A DNA stretch of 64,000 nucleotides from Ciona intestinalis (GCF_000224145.3 NC_020174.2:3973026-4037025), one strand, 5' to 3'. Counted from the stretch's first letter, positions 11,614 to 23,608 are shown. Numbers and translations are program-made. Notes: generated by a model not told the origin, from the sequence alone.

Positions 11614-13813
11614 TCACTCAATTTTAAGTGACATTGGTTTGTGTACCCGATACACCTGTGTGTAATAAACAAGCAGAGCAAGTATGGAAGTGACAAACGA
11701 TACGTAAGCGGGGGCAGCAAACGAGAATTCCTGTGACATTCCAGCAACAAATGGTCCAGCAGAACGGGCAATAGAAAGAATAGAAGCACTTAAACCCAGC
11801 AATTTTCCAGCCTTGTTGGAAAAATAAAGATATTACCAAACTGCAAACACATGAATTTCAGTGACTTTTGTAATAGTAAATAAAATTATATATAAAGTTA
11901 AATTTTATTAAACTTTTCATAGAGTAACAAAATCCGTCTAACTAGTAGGCCTAAGAGAGAAATTTACAGTTGCCAATACCTCATCTGGTTTTGATCGCTT
12001 TGTTGTTAAAACGACACCACATGCTCTGGATGCAGAAGTACCAACCACTAATATAGCCATACCCAGCATCATAAGAATAAGACTGTTTGAAAAGGCAATA
12101 AACGCAAATCCAACAGGAATAATAAGAGCAGCGTGCATCTAAAAATACAGCAAAAAAAAAGATTTTAGTTAGAATACAAGTAAATTCGCAAACAAAAACA
12201 TTTTATTACAAAAACTGTAATAATTAATGGGCAATACAAAAGTTTGTTTCTTGATAATTTTTACCTGCATTTTTTCCTCATTGCCTGCATAATATTTGCA
12301 AGCAGACACTGATCCAATAGTGAGTCCAATGATAAGACCCAATGTACCATTATAGGAGACCAAATAGCCAACTTCGGCCGGTGTAAGATATGGATAAAAG
12401 TGTTTCAATCCCAGCACAAACGAAGAGCGGAAAATTAAAACGGCAAACGCAGCCAGAAATCGTGAAAGAAAAAGACCACTGTGCACCTATCAAATAAATG
12501 AAATATTATAAATATTTGCACAACAGAAAATTAAGATGAGGGTTCCTGCAAAGTGTAAACCTATTTCCTAGGTATGTAAAAGCCAAATTTAAATTAAAGT
12601 TCTTATATCAGCACGTCATGAACAATGTTATTTATACCTTCCAATCAATTTCCATGATACGATTCCACATTGATTTTTGTTCTTTATTTTTCTTGCTTTG
12701 GTTTACAGGGTTGACCACACTAGGAGCATTGGGCCATACCAAAAACCAAACCACACACGCATTTGCAATGAACAGAAGTCCGCAAAGGAAAAAGCATATG
12801 GTGATACCAGTTGCTAACCCCAGCTTGTTTGATATGTAGCCAGAGATAGAGGGACCAAGAATAAAGCCAATATTTGACAGGGCATTTAACTGTCCGACTG
12901 CTTTAGATTTTTCACCTTTAGGGGCAACATCTGCAAGACAATTCCTAAAAAAGGGTTATTTTAGTTTAAAATCTAATTATTTTTATTAATTTACAGTGCT
13001 AAGCATATACCTGCATAGATCTTGAGTGTGTTTAAATAGTCCTGCCATAAAACGTAGCATCGATAACAGAAGAAGGGAATAAATGCAAAGTGAAGAGATG
13101 CAATATCCAGCTGCGGCAATTAAAAGACACATGAAGAGAATTGGGATTCTACCACGTGTGTCTCCTAAATGTCCCTGAAACAATTCAATATTTCGCTCTT
13201 ATATAACCAGTGTTACATTTAAATTATATAGCTTACAATAATGTGATGAATGGATGAACTTAACTTGCTTTAACTTCATGTGGCCATAAAATAAGTTGTT
13301 ATAACACGGATATTCTGCAGCAGGTAACTTTGTAAGCGACTTTTTTTCTGTGTGGCTGACAATTTAGATAACCTATTTGTGACCACCTGGTTAAAGCAAT
13401 GGTTGTTACGTGTCTTGCCCAAAGACACAAGCACCAACGGAAATTTGAAATCAAAACCTCTGAATTACAGCTGCACTAACCACTGTGTCACAGCGGCTAT
13501 TACAGGGTACAGATATATACACCCCCAAGCAGACAAACTCACGATAACTGGGCTTGAGAACAGCTGTATCGCTCCATAGATTGAACCGAATAAACCAATC
13601 AAACCTGGACTTGCTCCCAATTCCTTTGCATATTGAGGCATGAGAGGAAAGACAATGCTGACGGCAAATAGATCCTGTAAAGTAAATGTGCAATTTAGAG
13701 TTTAAACTAAAGATATGTGGGCATTATATAGCATGTATATTCTCATATGACACAAATGCACTCACCACAAATCCTATGAAGTAGAACCAGTAGCACAGAG
13801 TTCGTGAATCCAT
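11614..13813 (-). CDS. MFSD9: MFSD9-like major facilitator transporter
   Basis: Predicted 12-helix membrane transporter of the major facilitator superfamily; MFSD9 has no settled substrate. Seven exons join in phase to 409 residues, close to the vertebrate length: 13766-13813, 13543-13674, 13011-13174, 12638-12944, 12265-12486, 11980-12138, 11614-11811. Visible marks are the loop 2-3 signature GHLGDTRGR, GLFKHTQDLCR (compare GIFKHTLSISR in vertebrate MFSD9), the central loop in exon 4, PAEVGYLVSYNGTLG in the second half, and SIARSAGPFVAG near the end. The start ATG at 13813 opens a short hydrophobic first exon. A SINE lies in the intron right of 13174. The gene is upstream of SCAI on the same strand, and divergent from the gene at 14582 with about 770 bp between. 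Confidence 0.88.
13240..13503 (-). repeat. SINE, near full length
   Basis: Reverse copy from gaacttaacttgctttaac to cactaaccactgtgtcacagcgg, in an MFSD9 intron. Confidence 0.7.
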
Positions 13814-14581
13814 GTTATATACTTTGGATGTGTTGCATATATATATGGTCACGGTTATATGGTCACAGTTATTTAACCATATGTAGACCTACTAATTTAA
13901 ACTTACACTATAGGTAAAACACTGCAATGTATTTGCCACAGATATATTAATTTTGCGAATACACTTATGCACTTTACTGTGCAGTAACTTATCTTTGCTT
14001 TTCACTTTAATCACTTTTTTGCAGGAAATGAGCCGAACGCGTTATAGGAAGCAAGCGAAGGCAACGTGGGTATATCTAAACTGCAAGTACTGAAATATAT
14101 ACACAGATTACATTTATGCAGAAAAACTTAATACATTATTATATATGTGTAAAAACTGTTGGGTAAACAACTTGGTATGTGTCGTGTACCGTTCTCTTAA
14201 ATCAATGCTCGCACACATGTAAACGAAAGAATCTTGCCATCCCACTAACTTTGGCCATCCCAAGCGACTTACCGCTTATGGGATTTAGCGCCAGGTCGTG
14301 TGACCAATTGTCATCTATTAAAAATATTTTCTCCTTTCAGAACGTAACGTGCGCTTGGGAATATGAAATCGATAAAAAAGGTTGTTTTTGCTTTAAGCCG
14401 ATTACGAAACAGTGTGAAACAATCAATACGACTGCTGGCTCTTTGTTTAGTCAGTTAGTTTATCGTGCGAGTGTATGAAAGTCTGCCAAATATTAAGGAT
14501 GGGGATGGTGCGCAGTTGATTATTGGTTTAAAGGTAAAAATCGGTAACTTTTTTTTACAGGTATAATAATATTAGCTCAAT
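13814..14581. other. Divergent intergenic region, MFSD9 / membrane protein gene
   Basis: About 770 bp between two start codons facing outward. It contains repeated tatggtcac units near 13845-13870 and a pyrimidine-rich AG site at 14560. The 99-codon plus-strand ORF at 14179-14478 has a few cysteines but no recognisable domain, and I do not call it a gene. Confidence 0.4.
14559..14560 (+). promoter_or_regulatory. Candidate trans-splice or leader acceptor
   Basis: The stretch cttttttttacag ends 21 bases before the ATG at 14582, and no suitable cis donor leaves room for an intron just upstream. This is the arrangement expected for spliced-leader addition in tunicates (inference). Confidence 0.35.
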
Positions 14582-15067
14582 ATGTCTAATGAAACTATGG
14601 TTACTGAAGCGGGAAGTGGAAATGAACCAACTCCGTCTATGTTTACAGCCGCAAAATGGACGAGCGAACTTACCACGGTAAATAATACAACCATCAACGT
14701 TACAGCTTCTAACAGTACATTACTTGTGACGCACCAGATCATAGTGGATTACCACAATTTGACCCCTACTGTCATTGTTTGCACTTTACTTTTTGTTCTC
14801 CTTGTTCTGGTTTCTGTCTTTGTAGTTTATGTGGTTCGAGCTAAACGCAGACGAAGAAAACGTAGAAAGAATCCATTTCACATGCCGATTATTGAGTACA
14901 AGGAAGACAACATAAGCATTTCTACATTTTCCTCTGCCGGGTATGGAACATATGACGACCTGGAGGAGTGTTACAAATCTGAAGATGTGCCAAGCAAAAT
15001 TGATGGCAGGCTTACTCTTGGAAGGTGTGGGTCAAAAAAAGAAAGTTCGGTGCAAATTTACACCTGA
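14582..15067 (+). CDS. Single-pass membrane protein with KCNE-like features
   Basis: A one-exon ORF of 161 codons. The N-terminal ~60 residues carry six N-glycosylation sequons (positions 3, 34, 35, 39, 44 and 59) and no clear cleaved signal peptide. A transmembrane helix spans about 62-85, followed by a very basic stop-transfer run (RAKRRRRKRRK) and then NPFHMPIIEYKED. The cytoplasmic half has a YDDL endocytic-type motif and is acidic and serine-rich. The short glycosylated N terminus, single helix, basic run and (N/D)PFH resemble KCNE potassium-channel beta subunits (RSKK...DPFxVYI), but the similarity is short and the body diverges. I treat KCNE as a hypothesis. Translation is certain to be possible; identity is not. 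Confidence 0.6.
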   Translation: MSNETMVTEAGSGNEPTPSMFTAAKWTSELTTVNNTTINVTASNSTLLVTHQIIVDYHNLTPTVIVCTLLFVLLVLVSVFVVYVVRAKRRRRKRRKNPFHMPIIEYKEDNISISTFSSAGYGTYDDLEECYKSEDVPSKIDGRLTLGRCGSKKESSVQIYT

Positions 15068-16126
15068 ATCAACCTTGCTACTGAAGATATGTTTTGATTA
15101 CAACAGTTTTTTGGTGCTACATACACTATATGAAGCCACTTCATTGAATTGAACTTTTATTTCTGAGTATTGTCTTTATTTACTAACATTGTGAAGTGGT
15201 GTAAGATTTTATAATTTTTTGACCCTTGATATATTCCCTTATTTTTTAATGCACTTGGATGCACCAAGACCAAAGCCTTCTAAGTATTTTTGTTGTAGAT
15301 TTACCAAGAGTTGACCAGGAACTGCAACCCAATTAATTATTTAGAGTCTGGTTAGTTGCTTAATTAAATATTCATTGTCCACAACTTGTCTAAAAAAATT
15401 CATTTCATTTGCGGCATTTTATTCAGATGTGTTTTCTATATACACTGATTTTATTGATTTTGTTCATTCTTTACTAGCTGGTACTAATAAGCTACCAATG
15501 CCCTTATTATTATGCCAGCTGCTTTAAAGGTACCAAGTCACGTTTACCTAAAGTGATCATGCTTGCCACTGTGCTTCAACAGAGACATTGGTCCCAACAC
15601 TGAATACAGTTTTTCATTTCTTCAAATCACTTCGCATATAAGACTACTGACCATGTTGTTGCATATCCTGTTTTCTAACACTGAATACAGTTTTTTATTT
15701 CTTCAAATCACTTTGCATTTGCCATTTAAGACTGCTGACTGTGTTGTTGTAGATCCTGTTTTGTTTTATGTAGTATTATTATAATTTTACCGATGTTTAC
15801 ATTGTTTTTGTAGATAATTTGACGTATCTGTTCCTGTACATGTGCAAATACACAATGTTGATTAATCCGACAGTTTGTCCTAAGTATTTAAGAAACGGTC
15901 ATCAATCACCACATTACGGTCATCAATCACCACATTACGGTCATCAATCACCACATTACGGTCATCAATTACCACATTACAAGTATTTTTTTATAAAACT
16001 ACAATATTCTACAAAATAAGGGTCAACGCAATATTACAGATTTATTCGTTGATTCATACAACAGTTATTTTAGTACCAGTTGACTTGAAATGCAGAGCAG
16101 TTTTCAGAGACTTCTCTTTAGAAGCA
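15068..16126. repeat. Convergent 3' region with two tandem repeats
   Basis: 3' flanks of the gene at 14582 and of TMEM218. A direct duplication of about 85 bp lies at 15597-15763 (units start AACACTGAATACAG and end CATATCCTGTTTT/AGATCCTGTTTT). Four near-perfect 21-bp units (acggtcatcaatcaccacatt) lie at 15895-15980. Nothing else in the region looks coding. Confidence 0.7.
16041..16046 (-). terminator. Poly(A) signal of TMEM218
   Basis: AATAAA on the minus strand about 80 bp beyond the TMEM218 stop codon. Confidence 0.6.
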
Positions 16127-16468
16127 TTACTTGGTCTTTAGAGGTTTTGCATAAATGGGTTGCATTATATGAAGGTAAAATATACAAGCAAGTCCAACAA
16201 AAACGAATAATCCTCCAACAGCTATAAAACTGTAGCGTAATATAATTAAGTTGTCATATATAATGACACTAGATACTAAAGCAGTGGGGTCTTCTGTGGG
16301 AATAACCAGGAGAATAATTGTAACGGCTATAAGAAGAATGCACAAGCCGAGAGCCCCATACTTAATTCCACTTGACGAACGAACAAATATGAAACAACAA
16401 ATCAGGGCAAGAGCCCAAAATACTCCAAGAATGATTATTCCTGCACCAACACCCATAGTTGTTGCCAT
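16127..16468 (-). CDS. TMEM218: TMEM218, ciliary transition-zone membrane protein
   Basis: TMEM218 is a small multi-pass protein of the ciliary transition zone, linked to ciliopathies in mammals (family knowledge). The single exon encodes 113 residues, close to the ~115 of vertebrates. The N terminus MATTMGVGAGIIILGVFWAL matches the vertebrate start MAGTVLGVGAG. Three hydrophobic helices follow, and the end MQPIYAKPLKTK matches the vertebrate EPIYAKPL terminus. I chose the ATG at 16468 because upstream codons in the frame lack an ATG and because it aligns with the vertebrate start. A TTTTGTTAG acceptor-like site sits 11 bases before it. An intronless copy is unusual here, but no poly(A) tract or flanking duplication suggests a retrocopy. 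Confidence 0.92.
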   Translation of the reverse strand: MATTMGVGAGIIILGVFWALALICCFIFVRSSSGIKYGALGLCILLIAVTIILLVIPTEDPTALVSSVIIYDNLIILRYSFIAVGGLFVFVGLACIFYLHIMQPIYAKPLKTK

Positions 16469-18101
16469 ATTCAAGTCATCTAACAAAATTTGACCTGATC
16501 CAGAACAATGTACCTTTTCTCTTTACTTTACAGTGCCATAAACCGGTAGGTGATGATAGGATAGAACAGTATCCCACTATATATTAGGTCTTCTACAAAC
16601 ACTGTATATAAGGCATTCATTTTTATTGCAAATAAAGATAATATTTTACATTCATACCAAACTAAATTTAAAAACAGCTTTTTGTGGGTGTATTTTTTTA
16701 AATTTGTATTGATTTAAAATGTATATTCAAAATGTTTATTCAGAGAAATGTTATTAAAATGAATCTTATTGCAGATAATAATGCCAGACGCCTCGGCAAA
16801 GCAATGCTACCGACAGAAACAGTCAATCGGTAAACAGAACTGTCATCATTTATAGGATAACATCTTGTATGGTGTTAATGTTATATATCCAATACCAATA
16901 GCCTGTGCCTGTCTATGCTGCATACATACAACACTACTAACCCATATGTTCTCATAACCTACTCAAGTTTATTTATATTTAGGAAAGCCAAAACAAAATG
17001 GTTAAACGCATTCCTCGAAAATTTTCAAAGTTTCTTTTAAAAATGTAAACAAAATTTGAAACCCCGGTAACTAACTATAGTGGATGACAGGTAAAAACCG
17101 TTAAATTTGATCCCCTGTATTAGAGTCAACATGCACGTAGTGACGAAATTACGTTATTCTTTGATGTAACATGATTCGCAATTGTTATTTCAATCACGAA
17201 TTTAGTATTAACGACGCTTCTATTCATCTGGCGAAGTTTATGGCGACGTATGATCCACAAAGTAACCAGTTTTACATTTAATCCCACCGTCACCGAGTTA
17301 TTCATGCCTTTTTTACATTCCCCACGTTATATCTCAAAAGTCCGCAAATAAAGTTTCCTGCTTTTATTTTTAATGATAAATCGTAATTACGGAATCCGGA
17401 CTATGCAGCATAGTTAGATCAAGTTATTTTATGAACTTATCTTCTTTGATCGAACGGGGAAATAAACGTTATTACTAGCTAAATACGAGGTTTTGGTTGA
17501 ATTGTTTGAAAATTCATGAATACATTAGGGTTTCATTTCAGTCTAAATGCGAGAATTAGAAATTGAGCTATGAGGAACAATCATATTAAAGATAGATATG
17601 AGAAAAAGAACATCTTTCCGGAGAAAATGAATGACTTCTTACGTGCTCAAAATAGACCTATGCAGCCACTATACACGTGCCCCAGTAAAGGAGTCTAGCA
17701 CGGTTATACTCTCCGGCCTTTTTTTAGGCACAAAAACAAATGACAAGCTATAGCGCATTTGCGTGTGATTTCTTATTGCTCTGTTTAAAACAATTAAAAC
17801 CTTTATAGTATACTGGAATAAACAGTAAAACCGAGCATCAAAAGTAAATTGATTAACGTAAAGTTGAGTGGTCAATATAGCTGTAATGACTTTGCCAATA
17901 GAAAATATCACTTTGGAAAATGTCAACCAAGCAGTCTCTTGAGGCTTACGAATTACGTGGTCCATCGGCTCCAATTTGCGTCTTCAGTAAACTTAATAAA
18001 CTGCTCGTTAATTAACCTTCAGCAAATTGAAAATTCAGGGAGAGAGAAAACGCGGTGAAGTTGCCGAAATATCGTTTGGCGCAGTATATGGGCATGTGCT
18101 A
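16469..18101. other. Intergenic region with an old dispersed repeat
   Basis: About 1.6 kb between TMEM218 and the Cys-loop channel gene. The part at 17200-17360 (AACCAGTTTTACATTTA ... GTCACCGAGTTATTCATGCC) is related to the sequence around the palindrome centre at 56340-56470. A 101-codon minus-strand ORF at 17669-17974 has no recognisable features. Otherwise I see nothing in it. Confidence 0.5.
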
Positions 18102-21100
18102 TTATTCTGTTGACACCAGTTCGTGCTGCGTGGCTATGACATAATAACTCCAGTACGCTACGTTGAACACAAGGAAAGTTATTAAGTATCCGACACGGAA
18201 ATATCCGTCGAGAGAAGAAGGATCGCGCCGAGCTGTTCGATACCAGCAAGAGCGCAGCGACATGGCGGTGGATGCCACCTAACAAAGTCAAACGATGTAA
18301 GAATACGAGCATCAAAACATACATTGGATTAAACTTTCTATATAGCCTACCTGAGATTTTTCACTCCCTGCTTGCGTCATCATGTAATTGAGAACACAGT
18401 ATTCTAACACAGTTGAAAACACGAATAGAAAACACGCCCATAAATAAATGTCCATGGCCGTGAGGTAAGAAACCTGATAAAGAGATTGAGAGGCGTATGA
18501 AAGGTATATAGACAGTTTAACAACCATACCTTTGGCAGGGAAGATTTAAGGCCAGCAATAATAGTCGAGATAGTGAGTACTGAGGTGACGCCTGTTATAA
18601 AACAATAAAATTCAGCCTTTAACACATAGATCAAATGAAGAATCAATGTAAAGTTCTATATGGTCTATCATAAACATTCTAGCTAATTCTATCAATAAGA
18701 CGCCTGGGACATTAGATAATAAAAACGACTTTACTGCTGCATCTCGCTTACCCTCAAGTACATAGTATATTTTAATTCCATTTTCTTGTTCCATATAGCA
18801 GTAAACAATAATTATTTATCGAATTATAACCATACCCCGCTACACTGAAAGAGCGCTGTTAATTGTTAAAAACACAACCAAACGATATAGTACACAAGTG
18901 CTAACGCCACCCCATCTTACCCACAGTACTGAATACATCAGAACAACGATATTAGTTTGGAGCTCTATTCGTAAGATTTATAAAAACAAATGTAAGCTAA
19001 TGTTCATAGTCACCAAGTGCGACCCGCGCTGGAACAGATTTCGGGTCGACCCACATACCAAGCCCTGCAAGCAGAACCATCGCCATTGCTGGGAAATAGG
19101 ATTGAAAGAAGACTGATAAGAGGTATCGTTTCAACTCGAAGCTGACTGACAAACTACAGCGGGTCATTGCTGTGAAAATAAATAGTTAAACCGTTATATG
19201 CATATGAGAAAATGACCTGCATTGTAAATTCGGCATTTTTACAGGGTGGGGAAAGATGGGACACCTTTGGCACATAATATACAAATATCATGTTCGTATG
19301 TTTAACAACTGACAACGGTATATGAAAGTCGTGAATGAATTTCAACCGAACGCAGGTATCTTTGTGCATTAGTTTAGCAAACCATATCTGTAATAAATCT
19401 TTTGCACAAAACTTGTACCTTAAATCGTCTCAGCATTGGAATGTATTAGCCATTGAGAATATTACTCAAAACAGTTTATACTTACGTACAAACCCGTCCA
19501 TTGCTAGCATGCTGACGTTCCAAGAGTGAAACTGGTGGTGTAAAAGTTGAAATTTGGGCATGTTCTTTACGAGCCGTTCGTCCATAAATAGATTTTGACT
19601 GTCTTCGCGAGATGACCAGTGTAAAGTCAGCTCATTGCTGCTGTAACCCACTACCGAGAAAAATAAGTATTAAAGGGGTTTATATAGCAGTGAAAAATCT
19701 TAAATTTGTATATAGAAATATAGATGCTTAAATGTGATCTTCGTGTAGAACAAAAGTTTCAAAAAACGAAACAATCTCCGAAAACATCGTGTAAAATCGA
19801 TCGATCCGCTAGAGTAAAAAATCGACCGTGCGAAAGAGCATGCTTTTCCGTCAATAGAAAAAAGTCAACAAGGTATACTAAAAAACGAGTGTCAACACTT
19901 TAAAAATATATTCGTTAACTTTTACATTGATAGCACTTACAGCTCTGAAAAGAAAGGGTGCAGTTTTCCATATCCAGAGGGAAATTGTACAGGCTCATTT
20001 GACAGGCAACAGTTGTAGTAATTCTACAAAATAATATTGAGAGCGTTAAAGACAGTTCTAAATATCCAACGAACGTCATTACGTACTTCAAACTGTACAG
20101 GATCGTCCCGTCGGTAAAAATTCGCAGAACTACATTATCCACGGTTGTCTTGTGAGTGAAAGAGCTTTTTGAACCGACTATGTATAAATCTAAAGATACA
20201 GTCATACATTTATGTATACTAATATCCTTTGTTTGCTATACCAAAGAGATTAAAATGAGAATGAAAACATACACCATTTTACCCGATTCTAAATTGTACA
20301 ATACTGAGTGAAAAGTTTTTTTACTATACGTAAATCTATACGACAAAGCTAAAAAACAACGTGTGATAATATAGGTATTTAACAGGATTATGTAATACTC
20401 TAATACCTGGCACCCACAACTTATCGATAAGGCGACTTGGCAGTACCACGCTTTGGTTGCTATTCTCTCCCACGAATTGCAACCTGCGGTCTTGCCACGT
20501 CTCGTGCATGCAAAGAGTAAAGGTCAAGTCCTGGTCAAAAACAAACTGTCAGTGCTGGAGTCAAAGGGACGGGCGTGTCAACACCAACCATATTCTTTTC
20601 CGATATGTCGGTTATGCTTTCAATCATAAGTGCCAGCTCAACGTGTGTAGGACGGTCTGAAAAAACAATGAATAAAATTAAATGAATTAATGAATGTAAC
20701 TTGCTTTATCCTCGCGTAGCCGGGAAACGACCGTCGTTATAATATAGGTGTTCTGTTTCATACACCTCGTGCCAGTTTACGAGTTAACATGTATGTAGCT
20801 TTATAGGGGATTATGTTTTTTTTTTCTGTATGGCTGATAATTTAGACAACCCATTAGTGACCGCTGGGTTGGAGTAAAAAGAACGAATACGTTTGTTAGA
20901 TCATAGTGTATTTTAGTTAGGGGGAAAGTACATCACCTCCCTTCCCGGTGGGTCGTAAGCTCAACTCGTAGTTGTGTTGCCTAAACATCAGTTCTATTTG
21001 GCGTGTGAGCATGTTTCCATGTGCGTCGACTTTTACCTTCATACCTCCGCGACTTTTACCTTTAAATATGAAAGACATCAAGAAACTATTGAGAGTATAC

Positions 21101-21938
21101 AAAAGTTTAAAGTCATTTAATCAGTAAAGTTATATATTTTTGCCGTTTAGAGGTTTTAAAGGCGTATAGGCTATTCCAATTGATGCTGTAAAAGACAATG
21201 ATTACGATAACACTTTTAAAGACAATACGAGTTGAAACGAACACCGGTTGATTTTTGAAACGTTAATGGTCTTTATTTTTCGTATAGGGTAGCCTCTAGC
21301 ACATAAAGTATAATAATAATATAATAACTTTTTATTTGTCTCTTCGATTACGGTAGCGACGACAATTTAGAAATATTTTAAACGACAAGATTTTTATCGA
21401 TTTGAATAACCTCATCGTGTTTTAAACAATTAACAACAGTCTAGGGGAGTTGTGGGGATACGGTTTTAAATTCTTTGAATGTTTTTTATTATACCAAATG
21501 AGACAAGAAAATAGAAAAGGTGTCCCATATTTCCACACTCTATTTGGCATATATTATATGTTTGATCTATACGCGGCAAGCGGCACATTCAGTACTTTAG
21601 CTTAAAAGATTAATACATAAAACGCGTGTGCGTAATTATGGATAATACACCATCTAAATCGATCAATATTTGATCCCATTCAAGCTTCAAAGCAATTTTG
21701 GCGGAAACATAATTAAGTTAGAATATATGAGCTTAAACCTATTCTCACTTCGAGATTAAAATTCTACAAAAAAGACAGTTTACCGTTTCCACCCTTTCTT
21801 CTGCCTTTTTGTCTTCCTTCCACCAGAAGAACGGCGATGCAACAGAAAATAAAGCTGCAAAATATATGACGTTAAACTTTAGGAATAAATCTAATTGAAA
21901 CAAATGCTATCAACTTACAAAATCGCAACTGTCTTCAT
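18102..21938 (-). CDS. Cys-loop ligand-gated anion channel subunit (GABA-A/glycine-like)
   Basis: Pentameric ligand-gated chloride channel subunit of the plasma membrane. Twelve exons join in phase to 424 residues: 21919-21938, 21784-21854, 20937-21059, 20589-20656, 20407-20530, 20087-20189, 19941-20023, 19486-19650, 19014-19169, 18530-18591, 18351-18473, 18102-18278. Order: signal peptide (IFFIFCCIAVLLVEG), extracellular domain with the 13-residue Cys loop CQMSLYNFPLDMENC, M1 (VFFQSYFPAMAMVLL), the M1-M2 linker PARVALG whose PAR marks anion selectivity, M2 (VTSVLTISTIIAG), M3, and M4 (YLITFLVFNVAYW). M2 is closest to the GABA rho/beta pattern in my memory, but the subclass and ligand are not settled. 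The M3-M4 loop is only about 35 residues. An AG site 8 bases before the ATG may be a leader acceptor. Confidence 0.9.
19244..19335. repeat. MITE fragment (GGGTGGGGAAGATGGGACACC family)
   Basis: One end of the ~180 bp MITE family, gggtggggaaagatgggacacct, followed by a decayed interior, in an intron of the Cys-loop channel gene. Confidence 0.6.
20683..20880 (-). repeat. SINE lacking its tRNA head
   Basis: Reverse tail and body (tcctcgcgtagccgggaaacg ... gacaacccattagtgaccgctgg), in an intron of the Cys-loop channel gene. Confidence 0.7.
21308..21410 (+). repeat. Dispersed ~100 bp repeat, 'TTCGATTACGGTAGCGA' family
   Basis: Matches copies at 30408-30512, 33045-33160, 35198-35300 and others: an AACTTTTATTTGTCTCTTCGATTACGG opening, an AAATATTTTAAACGA middle and, in longer copies, an ACAACAGTTGTTAAAACACG end. 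Confidence 0.6.
21415..21543. repeat. MITE fragment (GGGTGGGGAAGATGGGACACC family)
   Basis: Has the family interior (TTTTAAACAATTAACAACAG, TTCTTTGAATGTTTTTTATTATACCAAATGAGACAAGAAAATAG in degenerate form) and the aaaaggtgtcccat end. Confidence 0.6.
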
Positions 21939-23608
21939 TATAGAAGCTGAACAATGTTTCAATTAAAGTTTACAAACTTCGCAACTCATCAGAAGTGTGC
22001 GTCGACAGTGGCATAATTTACCTGGTGCGTATAAAACTTACACGCTAAATTACTTTATTCCTTCAGTAAATTATATCTGGCCCTGAAGGCGAAAATAATA
22101 CCTAAAGCTATAAATATACAAGACATAAGTTACATTTAATCGTTTAATTAAGAACACTAGTCTAAAATTTCAATTTACAAGTGTTATTGCCATTCGGCAG
22201 AAATACTCGCTAACAGTACATGTGGCTGTTTTGCTGCTGCCGGTGCGAATACGGGTATGATCTCGAAGGCTGCATGCGAGAATGTTATTTTTCTGCTTGA
22301 CTGGGGAATTACATCTGACTGATTTGGGTATTTAGGGCCAGCTATTTTTTCTGCCCGCAGTGTATTGATCGCCAAGCAAGTGAAACGTCTTGTTGTTCTG
22401 TGTGGATTTGAATTATCGATTCGCTACTTATTGACTTGAATAAGTTTGAAAAAATAGTCGCAGTTTTTTATACTGATGGAAATTGAACACATAATTAAAT
22501 TACAGCGCTCGCTTACACGTAATCCTTATTTTCTCGCTGCGTGCATGTGATACGTCTATACGCTGCATGCTGACCTATATAACTGCAGCAGAGTTTCTAT
22601 TTTGGTAATTATGGGATATTTGCTAGTAAACAAAAAAATAACACCCAAAGAATTATGAAACCGTTGTTATTTGTTGAGTATTTTGATATTATGTGCCAAG
22701 GTTTCCTATCTTCCCCTACCCTGCTATATCATTCAACAACAAACAAATATTCTAAAGACTTTCGATTTGGATTAAGGTTATACGTTTACCATCACCGACT
22801 ACAAAAGTCGATAAATATACTCTCTGACTTTGAAATCACGGACAGTCGTCCCATTATTTAAAACAAAATTCGTAAAATACTTCTATTCTAACTTTTGAAT
22901 CCTACATTTTCTTTCTGTGCGTTCCTGGTCAAAACGTAAGCTTCAATGTTCACTTATTGAGCCAATTTAATTAACCTGGAGAGACCTTATCTGTCCGAAC
23001 ACAGCCTTTAACACTGACCAACATTGACGTGCGTCTCTGCGTCCGTGTCGCAACTTAGAATGTTGTTCTTCTCTTCGACGAACTCAATTATTACTTCATT
23101 TTCACCTCACGATTCACTTTCTGAATCAATACTAATCATAACTGAACGGTTACGAAAGGCTAGCCATGCGGACACCGAATTTGAATCGTTTATTCCCACG
23201 GTGACCATTGCTAAACCGTTTTATAATTTCCGGAAATAATTGGTGTTTTAATCGATTAAAAACGGCCAAACTCCCCTCTTTAACCCATATAAACAGAAAT
23301 TTACAGTGCAAATAAATCTGTGGATCTTTAAATACAGTATTGTGTTATCGCGAAAATCATAGAACTCATTCATTAGAACGCCGCTAAAATCGCAGCGTAC
23401 GGAATTTGTGTGTGTGTGGTGTATGTGCGACGTGCATGCGCGAGAATACTACGGCTACGACAACTACGTGTGACGTACGCGCGTCATACATTTGGTTTTC
23501 GGCGACGTTGCTCAAGCGGTCGGGCGAGTCATATAGCCTGATATAGTTGTATAAAATAGATAGTGCATTACAAAGTTTACTGTTGAAGTTAGCTTTGAGG
23601 ATTCTGTC
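21939..23608. promoter_or_regulatory. Divergent region between the Cys-loop channel gene and GORAB
   Basis: About 1.67 kb without a credible gene. The last 220 bp before GORAB (23395-23530) are CpG-rich against an AT-rich background. They hold an NRF1-like site (cgtgcatgcgcg, 23431-23442, one mismatch) and the near-palindrome TGACGTACGCGCGTCA (23471-23486) with two CRE/ATF half sites. This is probably the GORAB promoter (inference). Confidence 0.45.

Noticed and set aside
14179-14478. 99-codon plus-strand ORF upstream of the membrane protein gene
   Set aside because: No domain, no clear splice link to the gene at 14582, and an acceptor-like site between them; length is within chance for this base composition.
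15895-15980. CRISPR-like array
   Set aside because: Contiguous 21-bp units with no spacers, in an animal genome.
17669-17974. 101-codon minus-strand ORF downstream of the Cys-loop channel
   Set aside because: No homology or splice support; it follows the channel's stop codon and lies in repeat-bearing intergenic sequence.
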